A DNA stretch of 45,500 nucleotides, taken from NCBI RefSeq assembly GCF_001417955.2, contig NZ_LKTM01000338.1:1-45500 (forward strand), given 5' to 3'. How positions within the stretch are numbered: the first letter of the stretch is position 1; each line of letters begins with the position of its first letter. Shown piece after piece: positions 25,243 through 32,927 of this stretch. The notes below the pieces were generated by a model that was not told the DNA's origin, did no database searches, and saw nothing but the letters and a program-made list of their open reading frames with translations. Made by a program: the position numbers and the translations under genes. This DNA comes from Mycobacterium gordonae. Its GTDB lineage: Bacteria > Actinomycetota > Actinomycetes > Mycobacteriales > Mycobacteriaceae.

Positions 25243-26627
25243 GCACTTGGCCTGGGAGTGAGGCGAACCATCAGCTTGCTGATACCCCTGACGAAATTCG
25301 ATTGCACATACTCGGGTTCGCCGACCACCTCGATGTTCTCAAAGCGAGGGAGCAATTCCTCCCACAGGATTCGAAGCTGCAACTCAGCAAGTCGGTTTCC
25401 CATGCACCTGTGCACGCCGAACCCGAACGAGATGTGATTGCGGGCGTTGCTCCTATCGATGATCAACTCATCGGCCCGCTCGAAGACACGCTCATCGCGG
25501 TTACCAGAGGCGTACCACATCACGACCTTGTCGCCCTTGCGGATGAATTGCCCGTTCAACATGATGTCTTTTTTCGCGACTCGGCGCATGTACGCCAACG
25601 GGGTCTGCCAGCGAATGATCTCGGATACCATGTTGGGAATCAGGTCAGGGTTCGCCTTCAACTTCTCGAACTGATCGGGGAACTGGTTCAAGGCGAGAAC
25701 CCCTCCGCTCATCGAGTTGCGAGTCGTGTCGTTTCCCCCGACGATCAGCAGTACCAAATTGCCGAGGAATTCCATCGGGCGGTCGATGAGATCCTTAGTG
25801 TCCTCGTTGGCCTGCAGCATCGTGATCAGATCGAAGCCCGGTCGCTCCCCGTTGGCGGTACGGGCCGCCTTGTCATGCCAGAGAGCGCTGAGCCCCTTCG
25901 CCATGTCGACCATGCCACGAAACACTCTGTCGTTGTCGGAAGGACCACCATTGGCTTGCTCCATGGAGGTGGCGAGGTCCGACCATTCCACGAGCTTGTG
26001 CCGCTGCTCGTACGGGAAGTCCAGCAGGGTCGCGAGCATGCGCGCTGTCAGTTCGATGGAGACGTGGTGCACCCAATTGAACGGCTGATCCACCGGTAGA
26101 TCGTCCAGCACTTCCTGGACACGCGAGCGGATCAGCCCCTCCATCTCGCGCAGGTTCTTCGGCGCGACAACCCCTTGGACGGAAGCGCGCTGCAAGTCGT
26201 GTTGTGGCGGATCCATCGCGATGAACATGGCGATGTCCATAAAGCGAGGCGGTCTCCCGATGATGATGAACGGCTCTGCGGAGAAAGCCTCGTGGTTCTT
26301 GTCGACGGCGATGATGTCCGCGTGGCGGGTCACCGACCAGAACGGGCCGAACGGACTGTGAGCCTGGTAGTGCACCGGCGCCTCGTTGCGCACGCGTTCG
26401 AAGTAGGACTTCCAGCGGCCTTGGCGGTAGAGGAACGGGTTGCTGAGATCGATGTCGGCGATATCGATGTCCTCGACCGGAGGAATGGGCGTCTCGGTGA
26501 AGATCTTCTTACCATTGGTTCCGGTTACCCACCGGCGTGTCTTGTCGTAGAGGTGTGCGCCGCGGATTTGCAGCTCCAGAGGCACGGCAGACTGGGCTTT
26601 GGCGGCCACTGCCGCGGGAATACTCAT
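25239..26627 (-). CDS. Cytochrome P450, CYP153-type terminal hydroxylase
   Basis: Soluble bacterial P450 of 462 residues. The heme loop FGFGVHRCMGNRLAE places the ligand cysteine at residue 408. The ExxR motif is EIIR at 336-339, and the I-helix carries LIVGGNDTTRNSMSGG. The I-helix, the DPPQHD segment, MVSEIIRWQTPL and the heme loop all closely match CYP153 enzymes of alkane-using actinobacteria as I remember them. CYP153 enzymes hydroxylate terminal carbons of medium-chain alkanes and some terpenes such as limonene. GGAGGAAA just before ATG 26627 fixes the start. The N-terminus is some 40-60 residues longer than the shortest family members. Confidence 0.92.
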   Translation of the reverse strand: MSIPAAVAAKAQSAVPLELQIRGAHLYDKTRRWVTGTNGKKIFTETPIPPVEDIDIADIDLSNPFLYRQGRWKSYFERVRNEAPVHYQAHSPFGPFWSVTRHADIIAVDKNHEAFSAEPFIIIGRPPRFMDIAMFIAMDPPQHDLQRASVQGVVAPKNLREMEGLIRSRVQEVLDDLPVDQPFNWVHHVSIELTARMLATLLDFPYEQRHKLVEWSDLATSMEQANGGPSDNDRVFRGMVDMAKGLSALWHDKAARTANGERPGFDLITMLQANEDTKDLIDRPMEFLGNLVLLIVGGNDTTRNSMSGGVLALNQFPDQFEKLKANPDLIPNMVSEIIRWQTPLAYMRRVAKKDIMLNGQFIRKGDKVVMWYASGNRDERVFERADELIIDRSNARNHISFGFGVHRCMGNRLAELQLRILWEELLPRFENIEVVGEPEYVQSNFVRGISKLMVRLTPRPSA

Positions 26628-26657
26628 TATTGTTTCCTCCAAATCCATGGCGTTGTT

Positions 26658-26978
26658 TCAGAGCTGGAACTCAGGTAGCTCGACCGTCAAGCCATCCCAT
26701 GCCTCGGAGGCGGCCATCTGGCAGGACAGCCTCGACGTCCGCTGACGCTCGGGGTTCATCGCGAGCATCTCCTCTTCGTTGGCGCCGCAGAGTCCCACCG
26801 TGTCCGACCACTCGGGAGCGACGATCACGTGGCACGTTCCGCATGCGGCTTCCCCTCCACAATCGCCGTCGATGCCGGGCACCGCGTTGTTGACCGCAAT
26901 CTGCATCAAGGACTGCCCTTCGGCCAAGGGGGCTTCGTACTTCTCGCCGTCATGAGAGACGAAGGTGACGACTGCCAT
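26658..26978 (-). CDS. [2Fe-2S] ferredoxin of the P450 system
   Basis: A 106-residue adrenodoxin/putidaredoxin-type ferredoxin. Cluster cysteines follow the C-x5-C-x2-C pattern in DCGGEAACGTC, with the fourth cysteine in LSCQM. It shuttles electrons from the reductase to the P450. GAGGAG lies 9 bases upstream of the ATG. It is the first gene of the operon ferredoxin-P450-reductase, the same three components that accompany characterised CYP153 enzymes. Confidence 0.94.
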   Translation of the reverse strand: MAVVTFVSHDGEKYEAPLAEGQSLMQIAVNNAVPGIDGDCGGEAACGTCHVIVAPEWSDTVGLCGANEEEMLAMNPERQRTSRLSCQMAASEAWDGLTVELPEFQL

Positions 26979-27092
26979 GATTAACTCTCCTCAATCTGGA
27001 ACTTCTCTTTTTAGTGTTGTCGCGCGTGACCAGCGTCGCTAGGCTCGCAGGAGTCAAAGAGTTGTATTTTTAGCTCACGCGCAGGGAGGCAC
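26979..27092. promoter_or_regulatory. Divergent control region between P450 operon and araC-type gene
   Basis: This 114-bp region must hold both promoters. TTTTTAG occurs twice, once near each gene (around 27008-27014 and 27067-27073), the A+T-rich part is unlike the flanking DNA, and GGGAGG precedes the regulator GTG. No clear -35/-10 pair can be assigned, so the promoters are inferred only from gene arrangement. Confidence 0.45.
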
Positions 27093-28097
27093 GTGAAACT
27101 CGACGACTCGGGTATGCCAGCGCTGGCTTTCCTGCAGATGCTGGACAGTGAGTCGCTGGGGCATGACGCCAGCATTGCGCTGCGCAGCATCATGGTTCGC
27201 GAGCACGTCACCGAGTCGATGTTGGTGGGCCGCGACGCGCAGGTCCCCTTACGGTGGTTCAGGGAGATATATTCCGATTTCGATTGTGATCAGGGAACCC
27301 GTCTGGGTTTCGCGTTCGCTGAACACGCCAAACTGACGTCCTTTGGGGCACTCAGTGTTCCCTTGGTCAGCGCGGGCTCGGTAGCCGAGGTTGTCGAGTT
27401 GCTTGCTTATCTGCCGGTGATCACCACAGCCCTCAGCCCGTCGTTCCATTCGACGGAACGCGGCCTCACGATCGGGCTCACCGGTCGCACCGGTGACGCG
27501 GGCCTGAACTGCCTGGCCGTCACCTACGGTGGGCTGGCGCTGTTGCGTCTGCTCGACATGCTCGCGGGTGCCGTACCGAATATTGAACTGCATCTGAGTC
27601 ATTCAGCGCCGGAGTCGTGGGTTCTTCATGACGAAGTGTTGGCGGGTCGGATCTTCTTCGACGCCCCCAGCTCGTTCGTCCACGTTCCCGCGGCTACGCT
27701 GGAGGAGGTCTGTCGATTCTCCGATCCTGTGGCGTACCGGATTGCCGTCACCGATTTGCAGCGAACTCTCGATCAACGACGTGACACGTCGGTCTCCGAA
27801 AAAGTAAGGGACCTGCTCGAGAAAGATCCCGGAAAAACGAACATCAGCCGGACGGCGGGCGAGCTCTCGATATCCCCGAGCACGTTGAAGCGGCGCCTCA
27901 GCGAAGAGGGGACCACCTTTCGAGAATTACGTCAGTCGTTCTTGCAGGAGCGAGCAATTCTGCGACTTCTCGACAGATCGGTGTCTGTAAGCGAGATCGC
28001 GGCAGAACTCGGGTACGCGGACCTCACGAACTTCACACATGCCTTCAAACGGTGGACCGGTCGGTCACCGCGCCACTTCAGAAAAACGCGCGACTGA
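27093..28097 (+). CDS. AraC-family transcriptional regulator (Arabinose_bd/OruR type)
   Basis: A 334-residue regulator. The N-terminal two-thirds matches the ligand domain found in OruR/ArgR-like AraC proteins. The C-terminal 100 residues hold two helix-turn-helix motifs: ISRTAGELSISPSTLKRRLS, and the segment SVSEIAAELGYADLTNFTHA followed by FKRWTG. It starts with GTG after GGGAGG. Its position divergent from the ferredoxin-P450-reductase operon strongly suggests that it activates that operon in response to a hydrophobic substrate, as AraC regulators do in other alkane hydroxylase loci. Confidence 0.9.
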   Translation: MKLDDSGMPALAFLQMLDSESLGHDASIALRSIMVREHVTESMLVGRDAQVPLRWFREIYSDFDCDQGTRLGFAFAEHAKLTSFGALSVPLVSAGSVAEVVELLAYLPVITTALSPSFHSTERGLTIGLTGRTGDAGLNCLAVTYGGLALLRLLDMLAGAVPNIELHLSHSAPESWVLHDEVLAGRIFFDAPSSFVHVPAATLEEVCRFSDPVAYRIAVTDLQRTLDQRRDTSVSEKVRDLLEKDPGKTNISRTAGELSISPSTLKRRLSEEGTTFRELRQSFLQERAILRLLDRSVSVSEIAAELGYADLTNFTHAFKRWTGRSPRHFRKTRD

Positions 28098-28292
28098 GCG
28101 CGCAAAGTTCCGCCCGGGCGCGTGCCGGGCGTCCACCGGAACCAGCGGGCTTCGCGATCGGCCTCATCTGTCACCTGGACATCGTCGAGAAACGACACGA
28201 TCGGCGCGGGTTTCGGTCATCGCAGCACCCTCTTGGGAAGAGGCGCAACGACATCCAGAGAATCCATACCGCGCTGGCGGCGGGTGCGGGCC

Positions 28293-28379
28293 GGGGGTGA
28301 CGCGGACCCCCTAGTCACGCTATGCTAACCGTCGTTCACGTCGGGACCGGCGTTGAACGCGTGGTCGGAAGGAGTCCGG
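28293..28379 (+). promoter_or_regulatory. Candidate promoter and operator of the ten-gene catabolic operon
   Basis: GGGGGT at 28293-28298 and ACCCCC at 28306-28311 form an inverted repeat. A GTGACG -35-like sequence (28297-28302) and TATGCT -10 (28321-28326) are 18 bp apart and overlap that repeat. GGAAGGAG at 28367-28374 is the ribosome binding site. The rest of the 282-bp gap after the AraC gene (28098-28292) shows no gene that I can support. Confidence 0.35.
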
Positions 28380-29546
28380 ATGCCACACGACCAGCCGGCC
28401 ATCATCGGTGCCGCCGAACTCGCTCCAGGAAGAAACGTTCCGTACACCTCCACTGAATTGCATGTGCGCGCCGCGGTCGCGGCTCTCGCCGACGCAGGGG
28501 TGGTCCCAGACGAGGTCGACGGTCTCGTGTGCGCCGGGCCGATGACGAACGAGGGTTCGATCTTCCTGTCCGAGGACCTCATGGACTATCTCGGGCTGCA
28601 CAATCTGAAACTTCAGATGACCTGTCAGCTTGGCGGCGGGACCCATCTCGCCATGACGCGCATGGCGAGTAACGTCATCGCCCGGGGCGAGGCCGAGACG
28701 GTGCTGGTCGTGTCGGCGGGCAAGTTTCCACCGATCCGCGATGGCGGGCGCGAACTGATGGCGCTGGTGTGTGACCACGCGTTCGAGATGCCCTATGGAC
28801 CGTCCGTGCCGGCGCTCTACGGTTTGATCGCGCAGGCCTGGATGCACGAGACGGGACAGGGCAAGGCGGACATCGCCGAGGTCACCGTGTCGCAGGACCG
28901 TTGGGCCGCACTGAACCCCGCGGCTATCGCGCACGGCGCTCAACGCCTGACTGTGGAGGACGTGCTGGCGTCCCGGCCGATCGCCGGGCCGTTCCACTTC
29001 TACCACTGCTCGATTCCCTGCGAGGGCGGTGGCGCGCTGGTGCTGGGCTCGGCCCGCCGGGCTCGCGCGGGCAAGCACCGGCCGGTGCATTTGCTGGGCT
29101 TTGGAGAGGGTCACACCCACGGTTTTCTGACCTCGCTGGCCCGGCCGGGTCGTACCGGGGCCGCCCGTTCGGGTCCGATGGCCTTTGAGCGCTCCGGACG
29201 GGCGCCGGCCGACGTCGACATCGCTTTGCTCTACGACGCCTTCGCCTCCAACCCGGCGATGATCCTTGAGGAGGCGGGTTTCGTGAAGCCCGGTGGGGCA
29301 GGCGATTTCTACCGTGACGGCTGCGCCGATCCGGGGGGCGACCTTCCGGTGAACACCGACGGCGGCCTAATCCGGTTCGGGCACACCGGGACCTCCTCTG
29401 GCATTTCGCAGATCCTTGAGGGTTACTGGCAGTTGTCCGGTCGCGCCGAGGGCCGTCAGGTGCCCGGGGCGGATACCGCGTTCGTGCACAGCTACGGCTC
29501 GATGCTGTGCAGTCACGTCAGCATGGTGATGGAGGGAGCGTCATGA
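28380..29546 (+). CDS. SCP2-type thiolase (partner of the DUF35 protein)
   Basis: A 388-residue thiolase-fold protein. Cys82 in TCQLGGGTHL sits where SCP2 thiolases keep the nucleophile, and GGLIRFGHTGTSSG carries the active-site histidine. Such proteins work with a DUF35 subunit, either as thiolases or, as in the steroid enzyme Ltp2, as retro-aldolases cleaving a tertiary hydroxyacyl-CoA. Which applies here is undecided. ATG 28380 is preferred to TTG 28353 because GGAAGGAG lies 5 bases upstream. It heads an operon of ten genes and overlaps the DUF35 gene by 4 bp. Confidence 0.9.
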   Translation: MPHDQPAIIGAAELAPGRNVPYTSTELHVRAAVAALADAGVVPDEVDGLVCAGPMTNEGSIFLSEDLMDYLGLHNLKLQMTCQLGGGTHLAMTRMASNVIARGEAETVLVVSAGKFPPIRDGGRELMALVCDHAFEMPYGPSVPALYGLIAQAWMHETGQGKADIAEVTVSQDRWAALNPAAIAHGAQRLTVEDVLASRPIAGPFHFYHCSIPCEGGGALVLGSARRARAGKHRPVHLLGFGEGHTHGFLTSLARPGRTGAARSGPMAFERSGRAPADVDIALLYDAFASNPAMILEEAGFVKPGGAGDFYRDGCADPGGDLPVNTDGGLIRFGHTGTSSGISQILEGYWQLSGRAEGRQVPGADTAFVHSYGSMLCSHVSMVMEGAS

Positions 29547-29980
29547 CCGCAGCTTCGAGTTCTCTCGACGGTCTGCACGATCCTGAGGCGCTGCCGCCGC
29601 TGACCGATGTCAACCGTCCCTACTTCGCAGCAGCGGCCCGCGGTGTACTCGTCTTCCAGCGGTGCGCGAACGACCACCCTTTCCTCTACCCGCGGCTGGT
29701 GTGTCCCGTCTGCCATGACGGTGAGTTGGCCTGGGAGACCGCGGCGGGTACTGGTGAGATCGTCAGTTTCGCGCCGGTGTACCGCCCCCCGTGGGACTCG
29801 TTCCCGCGCAGCGAGCCGTACGTCGTCGTGCTCGTTCGTCTGGACGAGGGGCCGCAGTTGTTGGCCAGTCTCGAGGGCGTGGCCCCAGATGAAGTTGCGA
29901 TCGGGGCGAGAGTGCGCGCAGTGTTCGAGCGGGTGAACGAGGACCTTGGGCTGGTCCGATTCAGGCTGGCGGCGTCGTGA
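29543..29980 (+). CDS. DUF35 OB-fold / zinc-ribbon acyl-CoA-associated protein
   Basis: A 145-residue protein with an N-terminal helix (PLTDVNRPYFAAAARG), a rubredoxin-like zinc ribbon and an OB domain containing GEIVSFAPVYRP. The ribbon is partly degenerate: Cys then His in RCANDH, followed by an intact CPVC pair. DUF35 proteins form obligate complexes with SCP2-type thiolases or aldolases and help to present the CoA substrate. It starts with ATG overlapping the thiolase stop and overlaps the LLM gene by 4 bp. Confidence 0.9.
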   Translation: MTAASSSLDGLHDPEALPPLTDVNRPYFAAAARGVLVFQRCANDHPFLYPRLVCPVCHDGELAWETAAGTGEIVSFAPVYRPPWDSFPRSEPYVVVLVRLDEGPQLLASLEGVAPDEVAIGARVRAVFERVNEDLGLVRFRLAAS

Positions 29981-31020
29981 CCACGTACGGGGTCTCGGTG
30001 CTCGGCGCGGACTTGGCCACCCTTGTCGAGACCGCCGAGGCTACCGACCTCGCCGGCTTCGACGCCGCCTGGGCCTCGGAGTTCTACTCGCGCTCCGGCT
30101 CGATCTCGATGGCCGCGATGGCCGCGCGCACAAAGCGCTGCCGCATCGGGTCGTCGATCCTGTATGGCGTCGGGCGCAGCCCGCTCGTGCTCGCCACCGA
30201 GGCGCGTGACCTCGACGAGCTTTCAGGCGGGCGCGTCGTACTCGGGCTCGGCAACGGTACACGCCGCATGATGAGCGACTGGCACGGCGTGGAGGACACC
30301 TCCGCTCCCGCTCTGCGCATGGAGGAGCTGGTCCCGCTCGTGCGTCGGATCTGGAACCTGCACGAGGGCCCCGTGCGCCATGAGGGGCGCTTCTACCGGA
30401 TGAATCTCGTCCCAACCGGCGACGTCGCGCCGCCGAAGCGAGCGATCCCGATCATCACCGCGGGCGTGCGTCCGCGGATGTGCGAGGTGGCAGGGCGCGT
30501 AGCCGACGGGTTGGCTGGTCATCCGCTGTTCACCACGACTTACGTCGAGGAGGTCGCCCGCCCAGCCGTCGTGCGCGGTGCGGAGCGGGCCGGACGCGAT
30601 CCCGCCGACATTGAGATCGTCTCGATGGTCATCTGCGCGGTGCACGACGACCCACAGATCGCACGTCGTGAGGCCGCGCAGCAGATCGCGTTCTACTCCT
30701 CGGTGAAGACCTACGAGCACGTGCTCGACGTCAGCGGTTTCGCCAGGCAGGCAGCGGCCATCCGCGACGCGTTCGCACGGCGTGACCTGCCGGCCATGTT
30801 CGCCGCGGTCACCGACGACATGATCGACGCGATGGCGGTGGCCGGCACCGCCGCCGAGGTCCGAGAAGGGCTGCGCCGCTACGAGGGCGTGCTGGACCAC
30901 ATCGTTCTCTACTCACCCTCGATTGGTCTCGCGCCCGAGCGCATCGCCGAGAACCTCGGCAGCCTCATTCGCGATTGTGCGCCGGCCTTCGCCGGCGGGA
31001 AAGGTGACCAGAGTGGCTGA
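29977..31020 (+). CDS. LLM-class F420-dependent oxidoreductase
   Basis: A 347-residue luciferase-like TIM barrel. Features include the start TTYGVSVLGADLATLVETAE, the central LSGGRVVLGLGNG motif, PIITAGVRPRMCEVAGRVAD and a C-terminal insertion typical of F420-binding members in mycobacteria. The reaction may be reduction or oxidation of an alcohol or ketone, or oxygenation; flavin use is also possible. The GTG start overlaps DUF35 by 4 bp, and the stop overlaps the next gene by 8 bp. Confidence 0.88.
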   Translation: MTTYGVSVLGADLATLVETAEATDLAGFDAAWASEFYSRSGSISMAAMAARTKRCRIGSSILYGVGRSPLVLATEARDLDELSGGRVVLGLGNGTRRMMSDWHGVEDTSAPALRMEELVPLVRRIWNLHEGPVRHEGRFYRMNLVPTGDVAPPKRAIPIITAGVRPRMCEVAGRVADGLAGHPLFTTTYVEEVARPAVVRGAERAGRDPADIEIVSMVICAVHDDPQIARREAAQQIAFYSSVKTYEHVLDVSGFARQAAAIRDAFARRDLPAMFAAVTDDMIDAMAVAGTAAEVREGLRRYEGVLDHIVLYSPSIGLAPERIAENLGSLIRDCAPAFAGGKGDQSG

Positions 31021-31471
31021 CGCATCGCTCATCGGGACGCAACTCGGGAGGACCACGTTTCCCGTCGACCGGTCCAAAGTGCGCGAGTTCGCACTTTCGC
31101 TCGGCGACCGCGACCCGATCTACCAGGACGTCGCGGCCGCCCGCGCCGCCGGCTTCGGCGCGATCCCCGCTCCTCCGACCTTCGTCGTCTCCTCGGCTCA
31201 CTGGCGCGCCGACGACGACATGTTCGGCGCCCTCGGGCTCGACCTGCGACGCGTACTGCACGGTGAGTGCGGCTGGGAGTATTTCGCGCCGGTGTTCGTC
31301 GGCGACGAGCTCACCGAGACTCGTCGGGTGTCGAACGTGACCAGCCGCGAGGGGAAGCGCGGCGGCATCATGACAATCGTGACGATCGAGACCGACTTCA
31401 CCAACCAGCGCGACGAACTCGTCGTGCGCCAGACCGACGTCTTGATCGAAACCGGAGGCTCCACCCAATGA
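31013..31471 (+). CDS. MaoC-like dehydratase, N-type subunit (pair 1)
   Basis: A 152-residue hotdog protein of the FAS1-like or MaoC_dehydrat_N type: FPVDRSKVREFALSLGDRDP, then PAPPTFVVSS. It lacks the catalytic histidine of the D-x4-H dyad, having a Tyr in that region (DRDPIYQD). In the steroid enzyme ChsH1-ChsH2, a subunit of this kind pairs with a catalytic one. GTG 31013 sits inside the end of the LLM gene after AAAGGTGA; GTG 31004 is an alternative. It overlaps its likely partner by ATGA. Confidence 0.85.
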   Translation: MADASLIGTQLGRTTFPVDRSKVREFALSLGDRDPIYQDVAAARAAGFGAIPAPPTFVVSSAHWRADDDMFGALGLDLRRVLHGECGWEYFAPVFVGDELTETRRVSNVTSREGKRGGIMTIVTIETDFTNQRDELVVRQTDVLIETGGSTQ

Positions 31472-31893
31472 CGACATCCCCCGCGCCGGTGGCGTTGGCC
31501 ATCGGCGACGAGATGCCGACCTCACAGTTCGGCCCGCTGACGCGCTCGCACATCGTTCGCTACGCCGGCTCCGGCGGCGACTTCAACCCGATCCACCACG
31601 ACGAAGAGTTCGCCCGCGCGGCCGGCATGCCCGGTGTGTTCGGCATGGGACTGCTGCACGGCGGTGTGCTCGCGCAGCGGCTGACCGCCTGGGTGGGGCT
31701 GGCCAACATCCGCTCGTTCCGCATCCGGTTCACCGGTCAGGTATGGCCCGGTGACCTGCTCAGCTTCGGCGGCAGGGTCACCGGCGTGCGCGAGGCCGGA
31801 GGGCAGCAGGTGGCAGACCTCGAACTCGTGGTCACGCGCCAGACCGGCGAACCCGCGATAAAGGGGAGCGCCGTCGTGCAGGTGACCCGGTGA
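31468..31893 (+). CDS. MaoC-like (R)-specific enoyl-CoA hydratase subunit (pair 1)
   Basis: A 141-residue hotdog protein with the complete hydratase dyad, Asp38 and His43, in GGDFNPIHHDEEFAR, and the GMGLLHGG loop. It should hydrate a trans-2-enoyl-CoA, probably as the catalytic half of a heteromer with the preceding N-type subunit. The ATG overlaps that gene by 4 bp and its stop overlaps the next N-type gene by 4 bp. The small size agrees with half of a double hotdog. Confidence 0.9.
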   Translation: MTTSPAPVALAIGDEMPTSQFGPLTRSHIVRYAGSGGDFNPIHHDEEFARAAGMPGVFGMGLLHGGVLAQRLTAWVGLANIRSFRIRFTGQVWPGDLLSFGGRVTGVREAGGQQVADLELVVTRQTGEPAIKGSAVVQVTR

Positions 31894-32417
31894 GCGCGCC
31901 AACGAGCGACGTCACCGGCCTCGGGATGACGTTCGGGACCTTCGACGAAGGCCGGGCGTGGGTCGGTCATCGCTCCGAACCGCGGCATGCGTGGTTCCCG
32001 ATCGACCGCTCGATGGTGTTGTACTACTGCTCGCTCGTCGAGGACGCGAACCCCCGTTACTGGGAGGGTGAGGACTGCCCGCCCGGGCTGCTGATGAGCC
32101 TCGGCTTCGCGCCGCAGTGGGTGCCCGGGTACCTAGCGCGTGCCGACATGATGTTCGCGCTCAGCGTCCCGTTGCCGGGCCACCACATCATCAACGCCTC
32201 GACGACGACGGAGTTCGAACGCCGGCCCCGGGTAGGCGATCACGTGTCGATCGTGGAGGAGATCGCCTCGATCTCCGAGCCCAAGACGACGCGGGTGGGC
32301 ACCGGTGTGTTCATCACCACGGTGAGCACCTTCTCCGACCAGCACGGTGAGGTCATCGGCCGCAACACCAACGTGCTCTTCCGATACGACACCGCCGATA
32401 GTGAAGGCGCATCATGA
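31890..32417 (+). CDS. MaoC-like dehydratase, N-type subunit (pair 2)
   Basis: A 175-residue hotdog protein. FPIDRSMVLYYCSLVEDANP matches the same family as the subunit at 31013 but is clearly diverged. No catalytic His follows the Asp (EDANPRYW). A long central part contains HHIINASTTTEFERRPRVGD, a typical MaoC strand pattern. The GTG start overlaps the previous MaoC gene, and its stop overlaps the following gene by 4 bp, repeating the N-type/catalytic order of pair 1. Confidence 0.85.
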   Translation: MSAPTSDVTGLGMTFGTFDEGRAWVGHRSEPRHAWFPIDRSMVLYYCSLVEDANPRYWEGEDCPPGLLMSLGFAPQWVPGYLARADMMFALSVPLPGHHIINASTTTEFERRPRVGDHVSIVEEIASISEPKTTRVGTGVFITTVSTFSDQHGEVIGRNTNVLFRYDTADSEGAS

Positions 32418-32884
32418 ACGACTCCACCGAGCGCAGCATGGTCCGCGTCCCCGTGCGGTTCGAGGACATCGCCGTCGGCGACACCCTGACGCCCGTCTCG
32501 ATCGAGATCAGCTACAAGCGCATCTGCATGAACGCGGCTTCGACATGGGACTGGTTCCCCGGTCACCACGACCCCGACTACGCGCGCAGCCAGGGCCAGC
32601 GCACGATCTACCTGTCAACCCTCTTCTTCCATGGCTTCATCGACCGCGGCCTCAACGAATGGGCCGGACCCGACGCGCTCATCCGGCGCCGCAGAATCTC
32701 AATGATCCGGTCGATCTATCCGGGCCAGACCGCAACCCTGAGCGGCAAGGTCGTGGCCAAACGCGACGATGGCGGACGGCGCCTCGTCGACCTCGAGTTG
32801 CTCGTCTCGAGCGAAGATGGTCCGTGCGTGCCGAGTGAAGCCACCGTTGAGCTGGCCGACCCGTTTGTCGAGGTGCCGGGGTGA
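32414..32884 (+). CDS. MaoC-like hydratase subunit (pair 2)
   Basis: A 156-residue hotdog protein. Asp46 and His51 in TWDWFPGHHDPDYARSQG give the spacing of the D-x4-H hydratase dyad, though the surroundings differ from classical MaoC (DxNPIH). It is the likely catalytic partner of the upstream N-type subunit. Substrate differences between the two pairs are expected from their divergence. A 43-bp gap then separates it from the enoyl-CoA hydratase. Confidence 0.83.
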   Translation: MNDSTERSMVRVPVRFEDIAVGDTLTPVSIEISYKRICMNAASTWDWFPGHHDPDYARSQGQRTIYLSTLFFHGFIDRGLNEWAGPDALIRRRRISMIRSIYPGQTATLSGKVVAKRDDGGRRLVDLELLVSSEDGPCVPSEATVELADPFVEVPG

Positions 32885-32927
32885 GCTGCCACTCACATGC
32901 GAGGCGACGGTGAGGGACGGAGGCTCG

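Noticed and set aside
28098..28379. Small open frames after the AraC gene
   Set aside because: Low-complexity, overlapping in three phases and covering the likely promoter of the ten-gene operon.
28380..29546. First impression that the thiolases had lost the nucleophilic cysteine
   Set aside because: Re-alignment puts Cys82 (and Cys87 in the 19729 protein) in a C-x-x-G context where SCP2 thiolases keep it, so loss cannot be claimed.
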